NCBI GenBank assembly: GCA_964530825.1
Contig: CAZHCA010000002.1
Location: 186,001-250,000 of the forward strand
Length of the DNA: 64,000 nucleotides
Reading direction: 5' to 3'
Source: CAZHCA01 sp964530825
GTDB lineage: Bacteria; Bacteroidota; Bacteroidia; Chitinophagales; Saprospiraceae
Both the position numbers and the translations under genes were made by a program. The notes under the pieces were generated by a model. It did no database searches. It saw only the letters and a list, made by a program, of their open reading frames with translations, and had not been told where the DNA came from. Numbering within the stretch: position 1 is the stretch's first letter; each line of letters starts with the position of its first letter. This document shows, in pieces, positions 9,269 to 18,455 of this stretch.

Positions 9269-11428
9269 TTAATTTTCGTCTTCTTTCTTATCGCCTTTTT
9301 TGCCACCCTTTTTGTCGTCTTCGTCTTCGTCCTGCAACTGTTCTTTTAGTTGTGAGAAGACATCGAGATCACCAAGGGTTGACTTTTCGACAGACGATTG
9401 TGTTTTCTTCACCGCTTGCGAAACGCGCTTGCGTTCTTGCTGACGTTCCTTCTTGACCTGCTCGTCAGCTTCGCGGCGAATATCTTCCAGGTAGCGCAGG
9501 TGCGATACCATGATACGCTTATCGTCACGATTGAATTCAATTACTTTAACGGTTAGTACTTCATCGACTTCGGCCATCACGCCGTCTTCCTTCTTGATGT
9601 GCTTAATCGGGGCGAAGGCTTCCAGTCCGTAAGGCATTTGCACGATAGCTCCGCGATCGTCTTTGCGCAGAATCGTCGCTTCATGGTACGAACCGACCGG
9701 GAAGACGTTCTCGAAAGTATCCCATGGGTTTTCTTCGATTTGTTTGTGGCCCAGGCTCAGCTTGCGGTTGTTTTTATCGATGTCGAGTACGACGATGTCG
9801 ATGTTTTCGCCCACTTTGGTAAACTCCGAGGGGTGCTGAAAACGCTTAGTCCAGGACAGATCCGAGATGTGGATCATACCGCCAATGCCTTCTTCCAGCT
9901 CGACGAATACGCCGTAAGGCGTGAGGTTTTTCACCTCGCCCGTGTGGCGGCTATTCAGCGGGAAGCGATCTTCGATATCGCTCCAGGGATCCTTGGTCAG
10001 TTGCTTCAATGAGAGGGACATCTTGCGATCTTCGCGGTCGATGGTTACGATTTTCGCCTCGTGCTCTTGCCCCAGCTTGAAGAACTCGCGTGCATTAATC
10101 GGTTGATTGCTCCAGGTAACCTCCGAAACGTGGATCAGGCCTTCGACCCCGGGTTGTACTTCGAGGAAGGCCCCGTAGTCTTCGATATTTACGATGCGGC
10201 CTTTGACTACCGAACCCTCTTTGATTTCCGGATCCAGGATTTCCCACGGGTGGGGTTGCAGCTGCTTCAGACCCAGCGAAATACGGCGTTTGTTCTCGTC
10301 GAAGTCTAGTACGACAACGCTGATTTTTTGGTTCAGCGACAGCACCTCGCTCGGGTGGCTGATTCGGCCCCAGGAGATATCGGTGATGTAGAGCAGACCG
10401 TCTACGCCACCCAGATCGAGAAAAGCCCCGAAGTCTGTCAGGTTTTTGACAATACCTTCCAGCACCTGGCCTTTTTCCAGGCTGGCAATGATGGCCTCGC
10501 GCTGCTCGGCCAGATCGCTTTCGATTAGTGCTTTGTGGGAAACGACGGCATTTTTGATGGTTTCGTTGATCTTCACCACTTTGAATTCCATCGTCTTACC
10601 GACGTAGCTATCGTAATCGATAATTGGTTTAATGTCAATTTGTGAGCCCGGCAGGAAGGTTTCCAGCCCACCACAGTCGGCGATCAGGCCGCCTTTTGTT
10701 TTACTGATAATGGTACCCTTAATGACGGTCCCGTTTTCGTAAGAGTCGACGATATTTTCCCAGGCGCGCAGAAGTTTAGCCTTGCGACGGGAGAGTACCA
10801 GTTGGCCGCGGGCGTCTTCTTGTTGCTCTACATATACATCTACGGTATCGCCCGGCTGGAGGTCGGGCGTATCGCGAAACTCGGATAACGGCACCAAGCC
10901 ATCGGATTTGAAATTGATATCGAGGACCACATCGCCGTCGTTGATAGACGTTACGCGACCTTTGACGATCTCGTTTTCCGCCACAGCGCTCATGGTCGAT
11001 TCGTAATCTTTCAGGTAGGCTTCAATCTCATCTTCGGTGTAGCGCACGGTGGGCCGCTTGCCCATGTTCCAGTCGAAATCATCGTGCGCCGACTCCGGGT
11101 TGTAATCCTCTTCCAGCGGTAACTCTAGGTCGCCTTCTTCTTCGTCTTCAGCTTCATCTTGGGGGGCTTCCGCTACCGGCTTTTCCTGGTTGCTTTTGGT
11201 ATTTTCTGCTTTTGATGCTTCTTGCTTCTTGTCTGGATTGCCGGCAGGATTATCTGCTGTTTCTGCTACCGGTTCCTCCTGTTGGCTTTCGGTCTTTTCC
11301 AGTTGTTCTTGCGGTGTGTTACTGGTTTCCGTTCCCTTGTTTTCCTCAGAAGGAGCTACCGTTTCCTGTTTTTGTTCTTCCGGCAGTTGCTCTTCGTTGG
11401 TTACTTGATCTTTTTCCTTTTCAGCCAT
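9269..11428 (-). CDS. rpsA: 30S ribosomal protein S1
   Basis: S1 binds mRNA on the small ribosomal subunit and helps initiation on weakly matched leaders, which matters in a phylum with little Shine-Dalgarno use. The 719-residue protein holds six S1 (OB-fold) repeats between about residues 150 and 660, for example GIVKNLTDFGAFLDLGGVDG and GRIVNIEDYGAFLEVQPGVE. It has a long Glu/Gln-rich N-terminal extension (about 1-130) and a charged C-terminal tail of Asp/Glu/Lys. The extension makes it longer than the roughly 560 residues of Escherichia coli S1, as is common in Bacteroidota. A consensus promoter lies at 11491-11521. Confidence 0.97.
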   Translation of the reverse strand: MAEKEKDQVTNEEQLPEEQKQETVAPSEENKGTETSNTPQEQLEKTESQQEEPVAETADNPAGNPDKKQEASKAENTKSNQEKPVAEAPQDEAEDEEEGDLELPLEEDYNPESAHDDFDWNMGKRPTVRYTEDEIEAYLKDYESTMSAVAENEIVKGRVTSINDGDVVLDINFKSDGLVPLSEFRDTPDLQPGDTVDVYVEQQEDARGQLVLSRRKAKLLRAWENIVDSYENGTVIKGTIISKTKGGLIADCGGLETFLPGSQIDIKPIIDYDSYVGKTMEFKVVKINETIKNAVVSHKALIESDLAEQREAIIASLEKGQVLEGIVKNLTDFGAFLDLGGVDGLLYITDISWGRISHPSEVLSLNQKISVVVLDFDENKRRISLGLKQLQPHPWEILDPEIKEGSVVKGRIVNIEDYGAFLEVQPGVEGLIHVSEVTWSNQPINAREFFKLGQEHEAKIVTIDREDRKMSLSLKQLTKDPWSDIEDRFPLNSRHTGEVKNLTPYGVFVELEEGIGGMIHISDLSWTKRFQHPSEFTKVGENIDIVVLDIDKNNRKLSLGHKQIEENPWDTFENVFPVGSYHEATILRKDDRGAIVQMPYGLEAFAPIKHIKKEDGVMAEVDEVLTVKVIEFNRDDKRIMVSHLRYLEDIRREADEQVKKERQQERKRVSQAVKKTQSSVEKSTLGDLDVFSQLKEQLQDEDEDDKKGGKKGDKKEDEN

Positions 11429-11490
11429 AAAATTACTCCAATTGGACTTGCGAAAGGCAAGCTTTGATGAACGAATATATTTTTGCCGGG

Positions 11491-11521
11491 CAAAGGTAGA
11501 TTTTTTAGCCTTAAAATCAAA
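11491..11521 (-). promoter_or_regulatory. Bacteroidota sigma-A promoter of rpsA
   Basis: On the minus strand, TTTG (11521-11518) is followed after exactly 19 nt by TACCTTTG (11498-11491). This is a perfect match to the Bacteroidota housekeeping promoter consensus TTTG-N19-TAnnTTTG. It would start transcription about 55-60 nt upstream of the rpsA ATG. Confidence 0.82.
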
Positions 11522-11674
11522 ATTTTCTGTATTTCGTAAACGAGAAAACGGCGTGCAAAGTTCTCAGTAGAGTTTGTTTAGAAAAGCACTAGGAAGGGCT
11601 ATTTATTTGTTCTTTTATTTTTAATTTCGTAAGCACGTCGAAAGATAATTCTGAACACAAGTAAATTCTGGTCC

Positions 11675-13357
11675 ATGAGTCAACAACGTCCCTGGCTAGC
11701 CCACTATCCAAGCGGGGTGCCGGCCAATATAGATCCCACTAAGTATGCTACTTTGGTGGAGATGCTGGATACGGTCTTCGACCGCTACCGAAAGAGAAAG
11801 GCTTTTTCCTGTATGGGTAAGGAGATGACCTACGATCAGGTCGATAAGCTCTCGCGCCGTTTCGGAGCTTACCTGCAATCACGCGGCTTAGAGCCGGGCG
11901 ATAAAATCGCCATCATGATGCCCAATCTATTGCAATACCCCATTGCCCTTTTCGGTGCTATGCGTGCGGGGCTGGTGGTCGTAAACACCAATCCGCTGTA
12001 CACGCCGCGGGAGATGGAACACCAGTTTCGCGATTCGGGGATCAAGGCCATCGTGATAGCCGAAAATTTCGCGGCTAATCTGCAAAAAATAATGGGGCGT
12101 ACCCAGATCAAGACTGTTATCATTACCGGTATTGGCGATATGCTGGGTTTCCCGAAAAAGTTGATTGTCAACTTCGTCGTACGTTCGGTTAAGAAAATGG
12201 TTCCGGCCTACAATATTCCTAATGCGGTAAGGTTTTCGGAGGCCATGAAGCAGGGTGCAAAGTTCAAATTGGACATTCCGCGCGACGGGCGCCCGGAGGA
12301 TACCCTATTATTGCAGTATACCGGTGGTACGACCGGTCTGTCGAAGGGCGCCATGCTGACCAACCAAAACCTGGTGGCCAACATGCTGCAGATACGTGCC
12401 CTGTTGACGCCCTTTCTCGAACAGGAGCAAGAAGTGGCCCTTTGCCCCCTGCCCCTGTACCACATCTTTGCCTTTACCGTTAACCTGTTGGCCATGATGG
12501 ACATTGGCGCCTTGTCGGTATTGGTAACCAACGCCCGCGATCTCGACTCGGTAGTGAAGGCTATGAAAGACTACGACACTACGATCATGACCGGTGTAAA
12601 TACGCTGTTTAATGCCTTGCTTAATCACCCGCCTTTCTCCGAAATTGACCACAGCAGCCTGCGCCTTTCCATCGGCGGCGGTATGGCGGTACAACGCTCC
12701 GTTGCCGAAAATTGGCAACGCATCACCGGCTGCTATTTGGCGGAAGGTTACGGTATGACGGAATCCTCTCCGGTAGCTTCGTGCAATCCGCCCGACGGCA
12801 CTGGCAAGATCGGTACGATTGGTCTGCCCCTGCCCTCGACCGATATGCGGGTGGTAGATGATGAGTATCAGGTATTGGGCGTGGGCCAGGTCGGCGAGAT
12901 TCAGATCCAAGGGCCCCAGGTGATGAAAGGCTATTACAACCGCCCCGAAGAGACGGAAAAAACCCTGCGCGACGGCTGGCTGTGTACCGGCGATATCGGC
13001 CTTATGCAAGAGGATGGGTACTTCGAAATCGTAGACCGCAAGAAAGACATGATCCTGGTTTCGGGCTTTAACGTATTCCCAAATGAAGTGGAAGAGGTCA
13101 TTGCCGCCCACCCCAAGGTTTTGGAAGTGGCTGCCATCGGCGTACCCCACGATAAATCGGGTGAAGTCGTAAAGATTTTTGTAGTAAAAAAAGACAACTC
13201 CCTGACCGAGCAGGAAATCCTGGATTATTGCCGCAGTAATATGACCGGTTATAAGGTGCCTAAGCAGATCGAGTTTCGAAAGGAACTGCCCAAAACGAAT
13301 GTGGGTAAAATTCTACGCCGGGTGTTGAAGGAAGAACAAACGGTACAGCAAACGTAA
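11675..13357 (+). CDS. fadD: Long-chain fatty acid--CoA ligase (AMP-forming)
   Basis: This 560-residue ANL-superfamily enzyme activates fatty acids to acyl-CoA through an acyl-adenylate. YTGGTTGLSKG (215-225) is the AMP-binding P-loop. EGYGMTESSP (about 357-366) is the A5 motif, TGDIGLMQEDGYFEIVDRKK carries the A7/A8 region, and a lysine in NVGKILRR near the C-terminus is the adenylation Lys. The N-terminus (RPWLAHYPSGVPANID) matches the FadD type closely. It is divergent from rpsA across 246 nt and stands alone. It may work with the acyl-CoA dehydrogenase at 53776 in beta-oxidation, but the genes are far apart. Confidence 0.94.
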   Translation: MSQQRPWLAHYPSGVPANIDPTKYATLVEMLDTVFDRYRKRKAFSCMGKEMTYDQVDKLSRRFGAYLQSRGLEPGDKIAIMMPNLLQYPIALFGAMRAGLVVVNTNPLYTPREMEHQFRDSGIKAIVIAENFAANLQKIMGRTQIKTVIITGIGDMLGFPKKLIVNFVVRSVKKMVPAYNIPNAVRFSEAMKQGAKFKLDIPRDGRPEDTLLLQYTGGTTGLSKGAMLTNQNLVANMLQIRALLTPFLEQEQEVALCPLPLYHIFAFTVNLLAMMDIGALSVLVTNARDLDSVVKAMKDYDTTIMTGVNTLFNALLNHPPFSEIDHSSLRLSIGGGMAVQRSVAENWQRITGCYLAEGYGMTESSPVASCNPPDGTGKIGTIGLPLPSTDMRVVDDEYQVLGVGQVGEIQIQGPQVMKGYYNRPEETEKTLRDGWLCTGDIGLMQEDGYFEIVDRKKDMILVSGFNVFPNEVEEVIAAHPKVLEVAAIGVPHDKSGEVVKIFVVKKDNSLTEQEILDYCRSNMTGYKVPKQIEFRKELPKTNVGKILRRVLKEEQTVQQT

Positions 13358-13364
13358 AAATGAA

Positions 13365-13389
13365 CCGGGGCGCCCAGGTGCCGCCCCGG
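13365..13389 (+). terminator. GC-rich hairpin after fadD
   Basis: CCGGGGCG (13365-13372) pairs perfectly with CGCCCCGG (13382-13389) around a nine-base loop, just after the fadD stop. No T-run follows, so it is either a weak terminator or an mRNA 3' end stabiliser. Confidence 0.4.
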
Positions 13390-13559
13390 CCCCATCTTAA
13401 CACAGCAGGACTACGCCGAAATTTTACGGCCGGCGGGCGTATAACTCCTCCTGGCGGAAAAAGAGGGCGTACAATACCCCCAAAAGTCGGTGAAGTGGTG
13501 GTAAGGTCCCTACAGAGGAGTTCAAAAGATTGGGCTCATGCCATGCCGGTATCCGGCAC

Positions 13560-14579
13560 TCAAAGCTTGAAGGAGGCTATGCGCGGAAATATATAGCTAA
13601 ATCCTCCCGTCGTGTAAGGACTTACGCGGAATGTCGAGGCTTTCAGCTTTTGCAGGTGTTTGCGGTCCAGGCCAGGTCCTGTCTGTTTTTCAAACTGTCG
13701 CAGGCGATACTGGGTACCGATCAACAAGCAATGGAAAGCGAGGATAAAGTCGATTTTTCGCGCTCTGGGAAAATCCATGCGCATCAAGGCGTTGTAAGCT
13801 TTGTCGCGCTGGGTCTCCAAAATCCGGTGCAGGTCTACGTAGCTAGGGCAAAAGGCGGCAAAGGTGCGGATGCCCGCCCGGGCATCTTTGTACAGGTCTT
13901 GGCTATCGTTCATATATTGGTCAAGAGCGCCTAGCTCGAAAAAGCCTTGCCGTTCGGCAGCGGTCTGTAGTTCGGGGAACAACGCCCCAAAAAGGGTAAA
14001 GGAGTAGCCGCCTTTTTCGCGGGTAATGCGATGGACTTCGGCTGCCGTTAGTTCGGTATTAAACTGGGCCCGGCTATCAGCCTGTGCGCGCATCAGCCCC
14101 AATAGCTCCGGCGTGATTGCTTCTATGGTGGCCGCCCCGGCCGATCGGCAAAAGGCCGTCCAGTAATGGTGAAAGATTCCCGCTACGGGCGTCAGGGAGG
14201 TCGGATCCGTATGGTAGAGAAAATCCCGGGAGAGCAAAAAAGTCCTATCGGAATCCGGCACCTCGAAGTCGTCGATGACTAGGTCGGTGAAGGCGATGAT
14301 GGCGCCCGCCAGGGCGCAAACGCGCTGTAAGGAAGGGGCGTAGGGGCGCTCGACCAAGCGGCATACCAGTATGCCGAAGAAACGGCAGTTACTCATGTAC
14401 CAGCGGATCTTGCGGTAATCGCGCTGGCCGAGGACCCCCGGGTAATGCTGCTGTACCATTTTTTCAATGGGAGCCGCCATAGTGGCTATCTCGCGGTGGA
14501 AGCGACTGCTTTCGTGCAACGCAGGGTACGCGCGCCAGGCCATGGCAGCCAGTGTGGCTATGTTGTGGAAAAAGCGCAT
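13560..14579 (-). CDS. Class I isoprenoid synthase-like protein, substrate unknown
   Basis: This 339-residue, mostly helical protein resembles class I terpenoid/prenyl synthases rather than any named enzyme. An aspartate-rich segment FTDLVIDDFEVPD (97-109; Asp99, Asp103, Asp104, Asp109) lies where the first metal-binding motif is expected. About 120 residues later, NDSQDLYKD (224-232) fits the second (NSE-type) pattern ND-x-x-S-x-x-K-E with Asp at the Ser and Glu positions. An REKGGYSF helix (187-194) lies between them, as in isoprenoid synthases. If active it would bind a prenyl diphosphate through magnesium. There is no signal peptide. It is divergent from phhA and has no terpene genes nearby, so the product cannot be predicted. 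Confidence 0.72.
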   Translation of the reverse strand: MRFFHNIATLAAMAWRAYPALHESSRFHREIATMAAPIEKMVQQHYPGVLGQRDYRKIRWYMSNCRFFGILVCRLVERPYAPSLQRVCALAGAIIAFTDLVIDDFEVPDSDRTFLLSRDFLYHTDPTSLTPVAGIFHHYWTAFCRSAGAATIEAITPELLGLMRAQADSRAQFNTELTAAEVHRITREKGGYSFTLFGALFPELQTAAERQGFFELGALDQYMNDSQDLYKDARAGIRTFAAFCPSYVDLHRILETQRDKAYNALMRMDFPRARKIDFILAFHCLLIGTQYRLRQFEKQTGPGLDRKHLQKLKASTFRVSPYTTGGFSYIFPRIASFKL

Positions 14580-14690
14580 GGTCTCCCGGATTTAAAGCAA
14601 AGCAATATAAATAGTTTGACGTATTCCTTACTGTACAGGCTCGCTAGGATAACTATTTTTAAATTTTAATGCACTGGTAAATTACGAACC

Positions 14691-15416
14691 ATGACGCAAC
14701 GCCCTACCCAACAGATCTACAGTAACTACACAGAAGAAGACTTCGAAGTGTGGCAGATTTTGTTCGACCGGCAAATAGAAAACCTGCAAGGCCGGGTAGC
14801 CGATGAGTTTATGCAAGCGCTCGACGTGATCGGGTTCCGCCGGGATCGCATACCCGACTTTAGGGAAATCAACCAGCGCCTGGAGGAATCGACCGGCTGG
14901 GCCCTGGTAACCGTACCTAACATTAGTCCGCCTCGGGAATTTTTTCAGCGGCTTGCCCGTAAGCAGTTTACGGCTACCTGCTGGCTGCGCAAAAAAAGCG
15001 AGCTCGACTACCTGGAAGAGCCCGATATGTTTCACGACGTATTCGCCCACACACCGTTGCTAACCAATAAGGCCTATACCGAATTTTTCCACCAGATGGG
15101 AGCCATCGCCATGCGCCACATCGACGACGGCGCGGTGATCAAAAAGTTGCAACGCCTGTATTGGTTTACCATTGAGTTTGGCCTGGTGCGCAATGCGGGA
15201 CAGCTGAAAATTTACGGCGCAGGCATCGTTTCTTCAAAAGGTGAGACCGAGTGGTCGCTCAGCGACGGTCCGAAAAAGCACGAATTTGACCTGCAAAAAA
15301 TTTTCGACCATGATTTCAGGACCGACGTAATGCAGTCGGAGTACTACGTCATTGATTCCTTCGAGCAACTGGCGAACGCCGTTCCCCAAATCGAAGCGGC
15401 GCTTTTTGCTTCGTAA
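14691..15416 (+). CDS. phhA: Phenylalanine 4-monooxygenase
   Basis: This pterin- and iron-dependent enzyme hydroxylates phenylalanine to tyrosine. The 241 residues correspond to the catalytic domain alone, without an ACT regulatory domain, as usual in bacteria. The iron ligands are visible as His115 and His120 in PDMFHDVFAHTPLL and Glu162 in FTIEFGLV. PNISPPREFFQRLARKQF is the typical pterin-side segment. It is transcribed alone, divergently from the isoprenoid-synthase-like gene across 111 nt. No pterin recycling gene (phhB) is adjacent. Confidence 0.95.
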   Translation: MTQRPTQQIYSNYTEEDFEVWQILFDRQIENLQGRVADEFMQALDVIGFRRDRIPDFREINQRLEESTGWALVTVPNISPPREFFQRLARKQFTATCWLRKKSELDYLEEPDMFHDVFAHTPLLTNKAYTEFFHQMGAIAMRHIDDGAVIKKLQRLYWFTIEFGLVRNAGQLKIYGAGIVSSKGETEWSLSDGPKKHEFDLQKIFDHDFRTDVMQSEYYVIDSFEQLANAVPQIEAALFAS

Positions 15417-15548
15417 ATAGACCTTGATTTCCCTTTTCAGCCGTCAACAAATCGTCGCCTTTGGCCATTTAAAAAGAAGTAGACGACGGCTGCAAATTCC
15501 TTGCCAAACTCCGATAGCCGGATTATTTTGGTAAAAAAATTGCAACCC

Positions 15549-15576
15549 TCACATATTATGATCGTTTGATATGTGA
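15549..15576. promoter_or_regulatory. Operator-like inverted repeat upstream of rpoN
   Basis: TCACATAT (15549-15556) and ATATGTGA (15569-15576) form a perfect 8-bp dyad with a 12-bp spacer, ending 22 nt before the rpoN ATG. It could be a protein-binding site or a hairpin in the rpoN leader that limits translation. No partner is known. Confidence 0.4.
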
Positions 15577-15598
15577 AAGCAAATTTTAATCCGAACCC

Positions 15599-17086
15599 AT
15601 GAGAACCGGCATTACGCAGAAGCAAACGCTAACCCAAAAGCTTTCTCCCCAGCAGATTCAATTGATGAAGCTGCTACAAATTCCTACGGCTACACTTGAG
15701 CAGCGCATCAAGGAAGAGTTGGAGGCCAATCCTGCCTTAGAGGAAGGTGGGGACGAAGCGCCCGAAGTGGAACTCCCCGACGAGGACCATACGGCCGATG
15801 CTGGCGACGATTTTGAGCTCGACGATTACATGAAAGACTACATTGAGGACGATCCGGTGAGCTATCCGAACGGTGCTGCTCGCCAGGGAGAGGAGGAGCG
15901 TCAGATTCCCATTGCCGTCGTTAGCAGCTTTCACGAATATCTGGAAGAGCAACTGGGCTTGCTCGATCTGGTCAACGGGCGCGAAAAGATCATTGCCGAG
16001 CAAATTGTGGGCTCCATCGACGAGGATGGCTACCTGCGCCGCGATCCGTTGTCGATCCTTGACGACCTGCTGTTTTCGCACAATCTGGTTGCCGAAGAGC
16101 AGGAGATACTGGCTGTACTGGATAAGATCCAGCGCATGGACCCGCCCGGCATCGGTGCACGCAGCCTGCAGGAGTGCCTCTCGATTCAGCTGGAGCAAAA
16201 ATTAGATAATGCCGAGCAGCTGCTCGACGACGACGAATTGGCCGCCACCGAACTGGCAAAGAAAATCATCGACAAATATTTTGAAGGCTTTTCTAAAAAG
16301 CACTACGAAAAACTGCAGCGCCAATTGCACGTTGAGCCGGCGGAGCTCAAGGCTGCCATCGAGGTAATTTTACACCTCAACCCCAAGCCTGCCAGCGGCT
16401 ACACTGCCGGTACCTCCGACCGGGCTGCACAGTACGTCGTGCCCGACTTTATCCTGCACAATCGCGAAGGCGAACTCGAGTTACAGCTCAACAGCCGCAA
16501 CGCACCCGACCTGCGCATCAATGACCACTATCGCGAGATGCTTCAGTCGTACCATCGCAAGGGGCGCAAGGAAGCCAGCAAATCAGAGCAGGAAACCGCC
16601 CTCTTCATCCGGGAAAAAATTAATTCGGCCCGCTGGTTCATAGACGCCATCCGCCAGCGCTATGAGACCATGTACCAGGTAATGTACGCGATCCTGCAGT
16701 ATCAAGAGGATTTTTTCCGCACGGGCGATTCTCGCCTGCTACGGCCGATGATCTTGAAAGACATCCAGGATATAACCGGCCTGGATGTATCGACCATCTC
16801 GCGGGTGGCCAATAGTAAGTTTGTCCAGACCGAGTTCGGTACCAAGCGCCTGAAGGATTTCTTCTCCGAGGCTATGCAAAACGCCGCCGGCGAAGAGGTT
16901 TCCACCCTGAAGATCAAACGCATCCTCTCCGAAATTATCGAAAACGAAGACAAACGGCGCCCCTATAGCGACGATAAACTCACCAATCTCATGGCCGAAC
17001 GCGGGTATAAAGTGGCCCGTCGCACCATCGCCAAATACCGAGACCAACTGCAGATTCCCAAAGCCAGCTTGCGCAAGGAGTTGTAG
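15599..17086 (+). CDS. rpoN: RNA polymerase sigma-54 factor RpoN
   Basis: Sigma-54 directs RNA polymerase to -24/-12 promoters that need AAA+ activators. The 495-residue protein has the three expected regions. The N-terminal activator-contact region is Gln/Leu-rich (KLSPQQIQLMKLLQIPTATLEQRIKEEL is within residues 15-42), followed by an acidic linker at about 45-100. The core-binding part then leads to the C-terminal RpoN box VARRTIAKYRDQL near the end, which recognises the -24 element. No enhancer-binding activator gene is seen in this window. The gene is monocistronic and followed by a terminator-like hairpin at 17205. Confidence 0.97.
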   Translation: MRTGITQKQTLTQKLSPQQIQLMKLLQIPTATLEQRIKEELEANPALEEGGDEAPEVELPDEDHTADAGDDFELDDYMKDYIEDDPVSYPNGAARQGEEERQIPIAVVSSFHEYLEEQLGLLDLVNGREKIIAEQIVGSIDEDGYLRRDPLSILDDLLFSHNLVAEEQEILAVLDKIQRMDPPGIGARSLQECLSIQLEQKLDNAEQLLDDDELAATELAKKIIDKYFEGFSKKHYEKLQRQLHVEPAELKAAIEVILHLNPKPASGYTAGTSDRAAQYVVPDFILHNREGELELQLNSRNAPDLRINDHYREMLQSYHRKGRKEASKSEQETALFIREKINSARWFIDAIRQRYETMYQVMYAILQYQEDFFRTGDSRLLRPMILKDIQDITGLDVSTISRVANSKFVQTEFGTKRLKDFFSEAMQNAAGEEVSTLKIKRILSEIIENEDKRRPYSDDKLTNLMAERGYKVARRTIAKYRDQLQIPKASLRKEL

Positions 17087-17204
17087 GCTGATATACTGGT
17101 GTGTTTTTTCCCGTACTCCAGTCGAGGGAATTTTTAAGGAAGTTCAGTTGAAGGGTATTATCCTATCTCGGTCCCATTAGCTCGTTTGTGCTGGGAAGTG
17201 CAGT

Positions 17205-17247
17205 CTCCCGACTGGGCTAGTATGCGGGAGGGGGTGCTTTTTCTTTT
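17205..17247 (+). terminator. Terminator-like hairpin after rpoN
   Basis: CTCCCG (17205-17210) pairs with CGGGAG (17225-17230), extended by GCA/TGC, and is followed by a T-rich run at 17238-17247. Orientation fits termination of rpoN transcription. Confidence 0.55.
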
Positions 17248-17273
17248 CAGTCCTTTTTTAAGCTAGGTTGGCC

Positions 17274-18455
17274 TTACGACTTTTCCAGTGCCCGCCGAAT
17301 GATCCCACACGCTTTGATGATCTCCTTCTCGTTGATGACGAGTGGCGGGGCGATGCGCAGGGAGCGATTGTTGAATAAAAACCAGTCAGTGACCAGCCCC
17401 TGCTTGAGGCAGTGTCGGATGACCCGCTGCACCTGATCGAAGTCGTCGAGCTCGGCGGCCATTAGGAAACCGGCCTGCCGCAGATGGCGAATGGAGGGGT
17501 GCTGTAGGTGCTCCTGAAAAAGAGCAGCTTTTGCCGGCACCTGACGGATGAGGTCCGTTTCCAACAAGATGCGCAACGTAGCCAGGCCCGCCGCGCAGCA
17601 TACCGGATGCCCACCAAAGGTGGTAATATGGCCCAGAATGGGATCGCGGCTCAGGGCCTGCATGAGGGGGGTCGACGATACAAAGGCACCCATGGGCATG
17701 CCGCCACCCATACCCTTGGCTAACAATAAAATATCGGGCACGATACCGTACTGCTCGAAAGCAAAAAGCGTACCCGTACGGCCGTAGCCCACCTGGATCT
17801 CGTCTAGGATCAATAAAGCGCCTACTTCATCGCACCGACGCCGCAAGGCCTGCAAGTAGCCGGGCGCCGGGGTGCGTACCCCCCATTCGGCCTGTACCGT
17901 TTCGAGGATAACGGCAGCCGTATTTTCGGTGATGCGCTCCAGACAAAGGGTGCAATTAAAGTCAATATGTCGGATTCCGGGCAACAAAGGGTAGTAGGCT
18001 TGCGTAAAATCTTTAGGCCACATGAGGCTGGCGGCTCCTTGGGTGCTGCCGTGGTAGGCGTATTGGGCCGAAATGATTTCGGGGCGCCCCGTGTAGCGTT
18101 TGGCCAGTTTCATAGCCCCCTCGGTAGCCTCAGTGCCCGAATTGACAAAGTACACCCGGTCCAGGGGGGCGGGTAATTGGTCAGTGAGCAGCTGCGCCAG
18201 TTCGACCTGGGGGGAAAGTATGAACTCGCCATATACAAGGGTGTGCAGGTAGCGATCCAGCTGCTCTTTTACGGCCTGGACTACCCGCGGGTGGCGATGT
18301 CCCAGGCTGCTTACGGAGATGCCGGATATGAGATCTAAGTATGCTTTACCCCGAGGGTCATACAGATAAACACCTTCGGCCCGGTCGATTTCCAGGGCCA
18401 ACGGGCCGTCCGAGGTTTGAGCGAGATGGCGCAGGAATAATTGGCGTGGTTGCAT
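17274..18455 (-). CDS. Class III PLP-dependent aminotransferase (acetylornithine/ornithine-type)
   Basis: From ATG 18455 the protein has 393 residues. NSGTEATEGAMKLAKRY (105-121), ILDEIQVGYGRTG (216-228, Asp218 to the pyridine nitrogen) and Lys247 in LLLAKGMGGGMPMG define the fold and cofactor lysine. It is clearly related to ArgD/ornithine aminotransferase but lies outside the arginine operon and differs in substrate-loop residues (LETVQAEWGVRTP instead of VEPVQGEGG). The substrate is therefore open: ornithine, another omega-amino acid, or a second acetylornithine activity. On the minus strand TATCTTTA just upstream of the ATG resembles a -7 element and would give a very short leader. The longer frame back to 18530 lacks a family-like N-terminus. 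Confidence 0.9.
   Translation of the reverse strand: MQPRQLFLRHLAQTSDGPLALEIDRAEGVYLYDPRGKAYLDLISGISVSSLGHRHPRVVQAVKEQLDRYLHTLVYGEFILSPQVELAQLLTDQLPAPLDRVYFVNSGTEATEGAMKLAKRYTGRPEIISAQYAYHGSTQGAASLMWPKDFTQAYYPLLPGIRHIDFNCTLCLERITENTAAVILETVQAEWGVRTPAPGYLQALRRRCDEVGALLILDEIQVGYGRTGTLFAFEQYGIVPDILLLAKGMGGGMPMGAFVSSTPLMQALSRDPILGHITTFGGHPVCCAAGLATLRILLETDLIRQVPAKAALFQEHLQHPSIRHLRQAGFLMAAELDDFDQVQRVIRHCLKQGLVTDWFLFNNRSLRIAPPLVINEKEIIKACGIIRRALEKS

Noticed and set aside
12308..13150. Minus-strand frame of 280 codons inside fadD
   Set aside because: Antisense shadow with His/Gly-rich, non-protein-like composition.
15438..15492. CAGCCGTC and GACGGCTG after phhA as a terminator
   Set aside because: The loop is about 40 nt and there is no T-run after the second arm.
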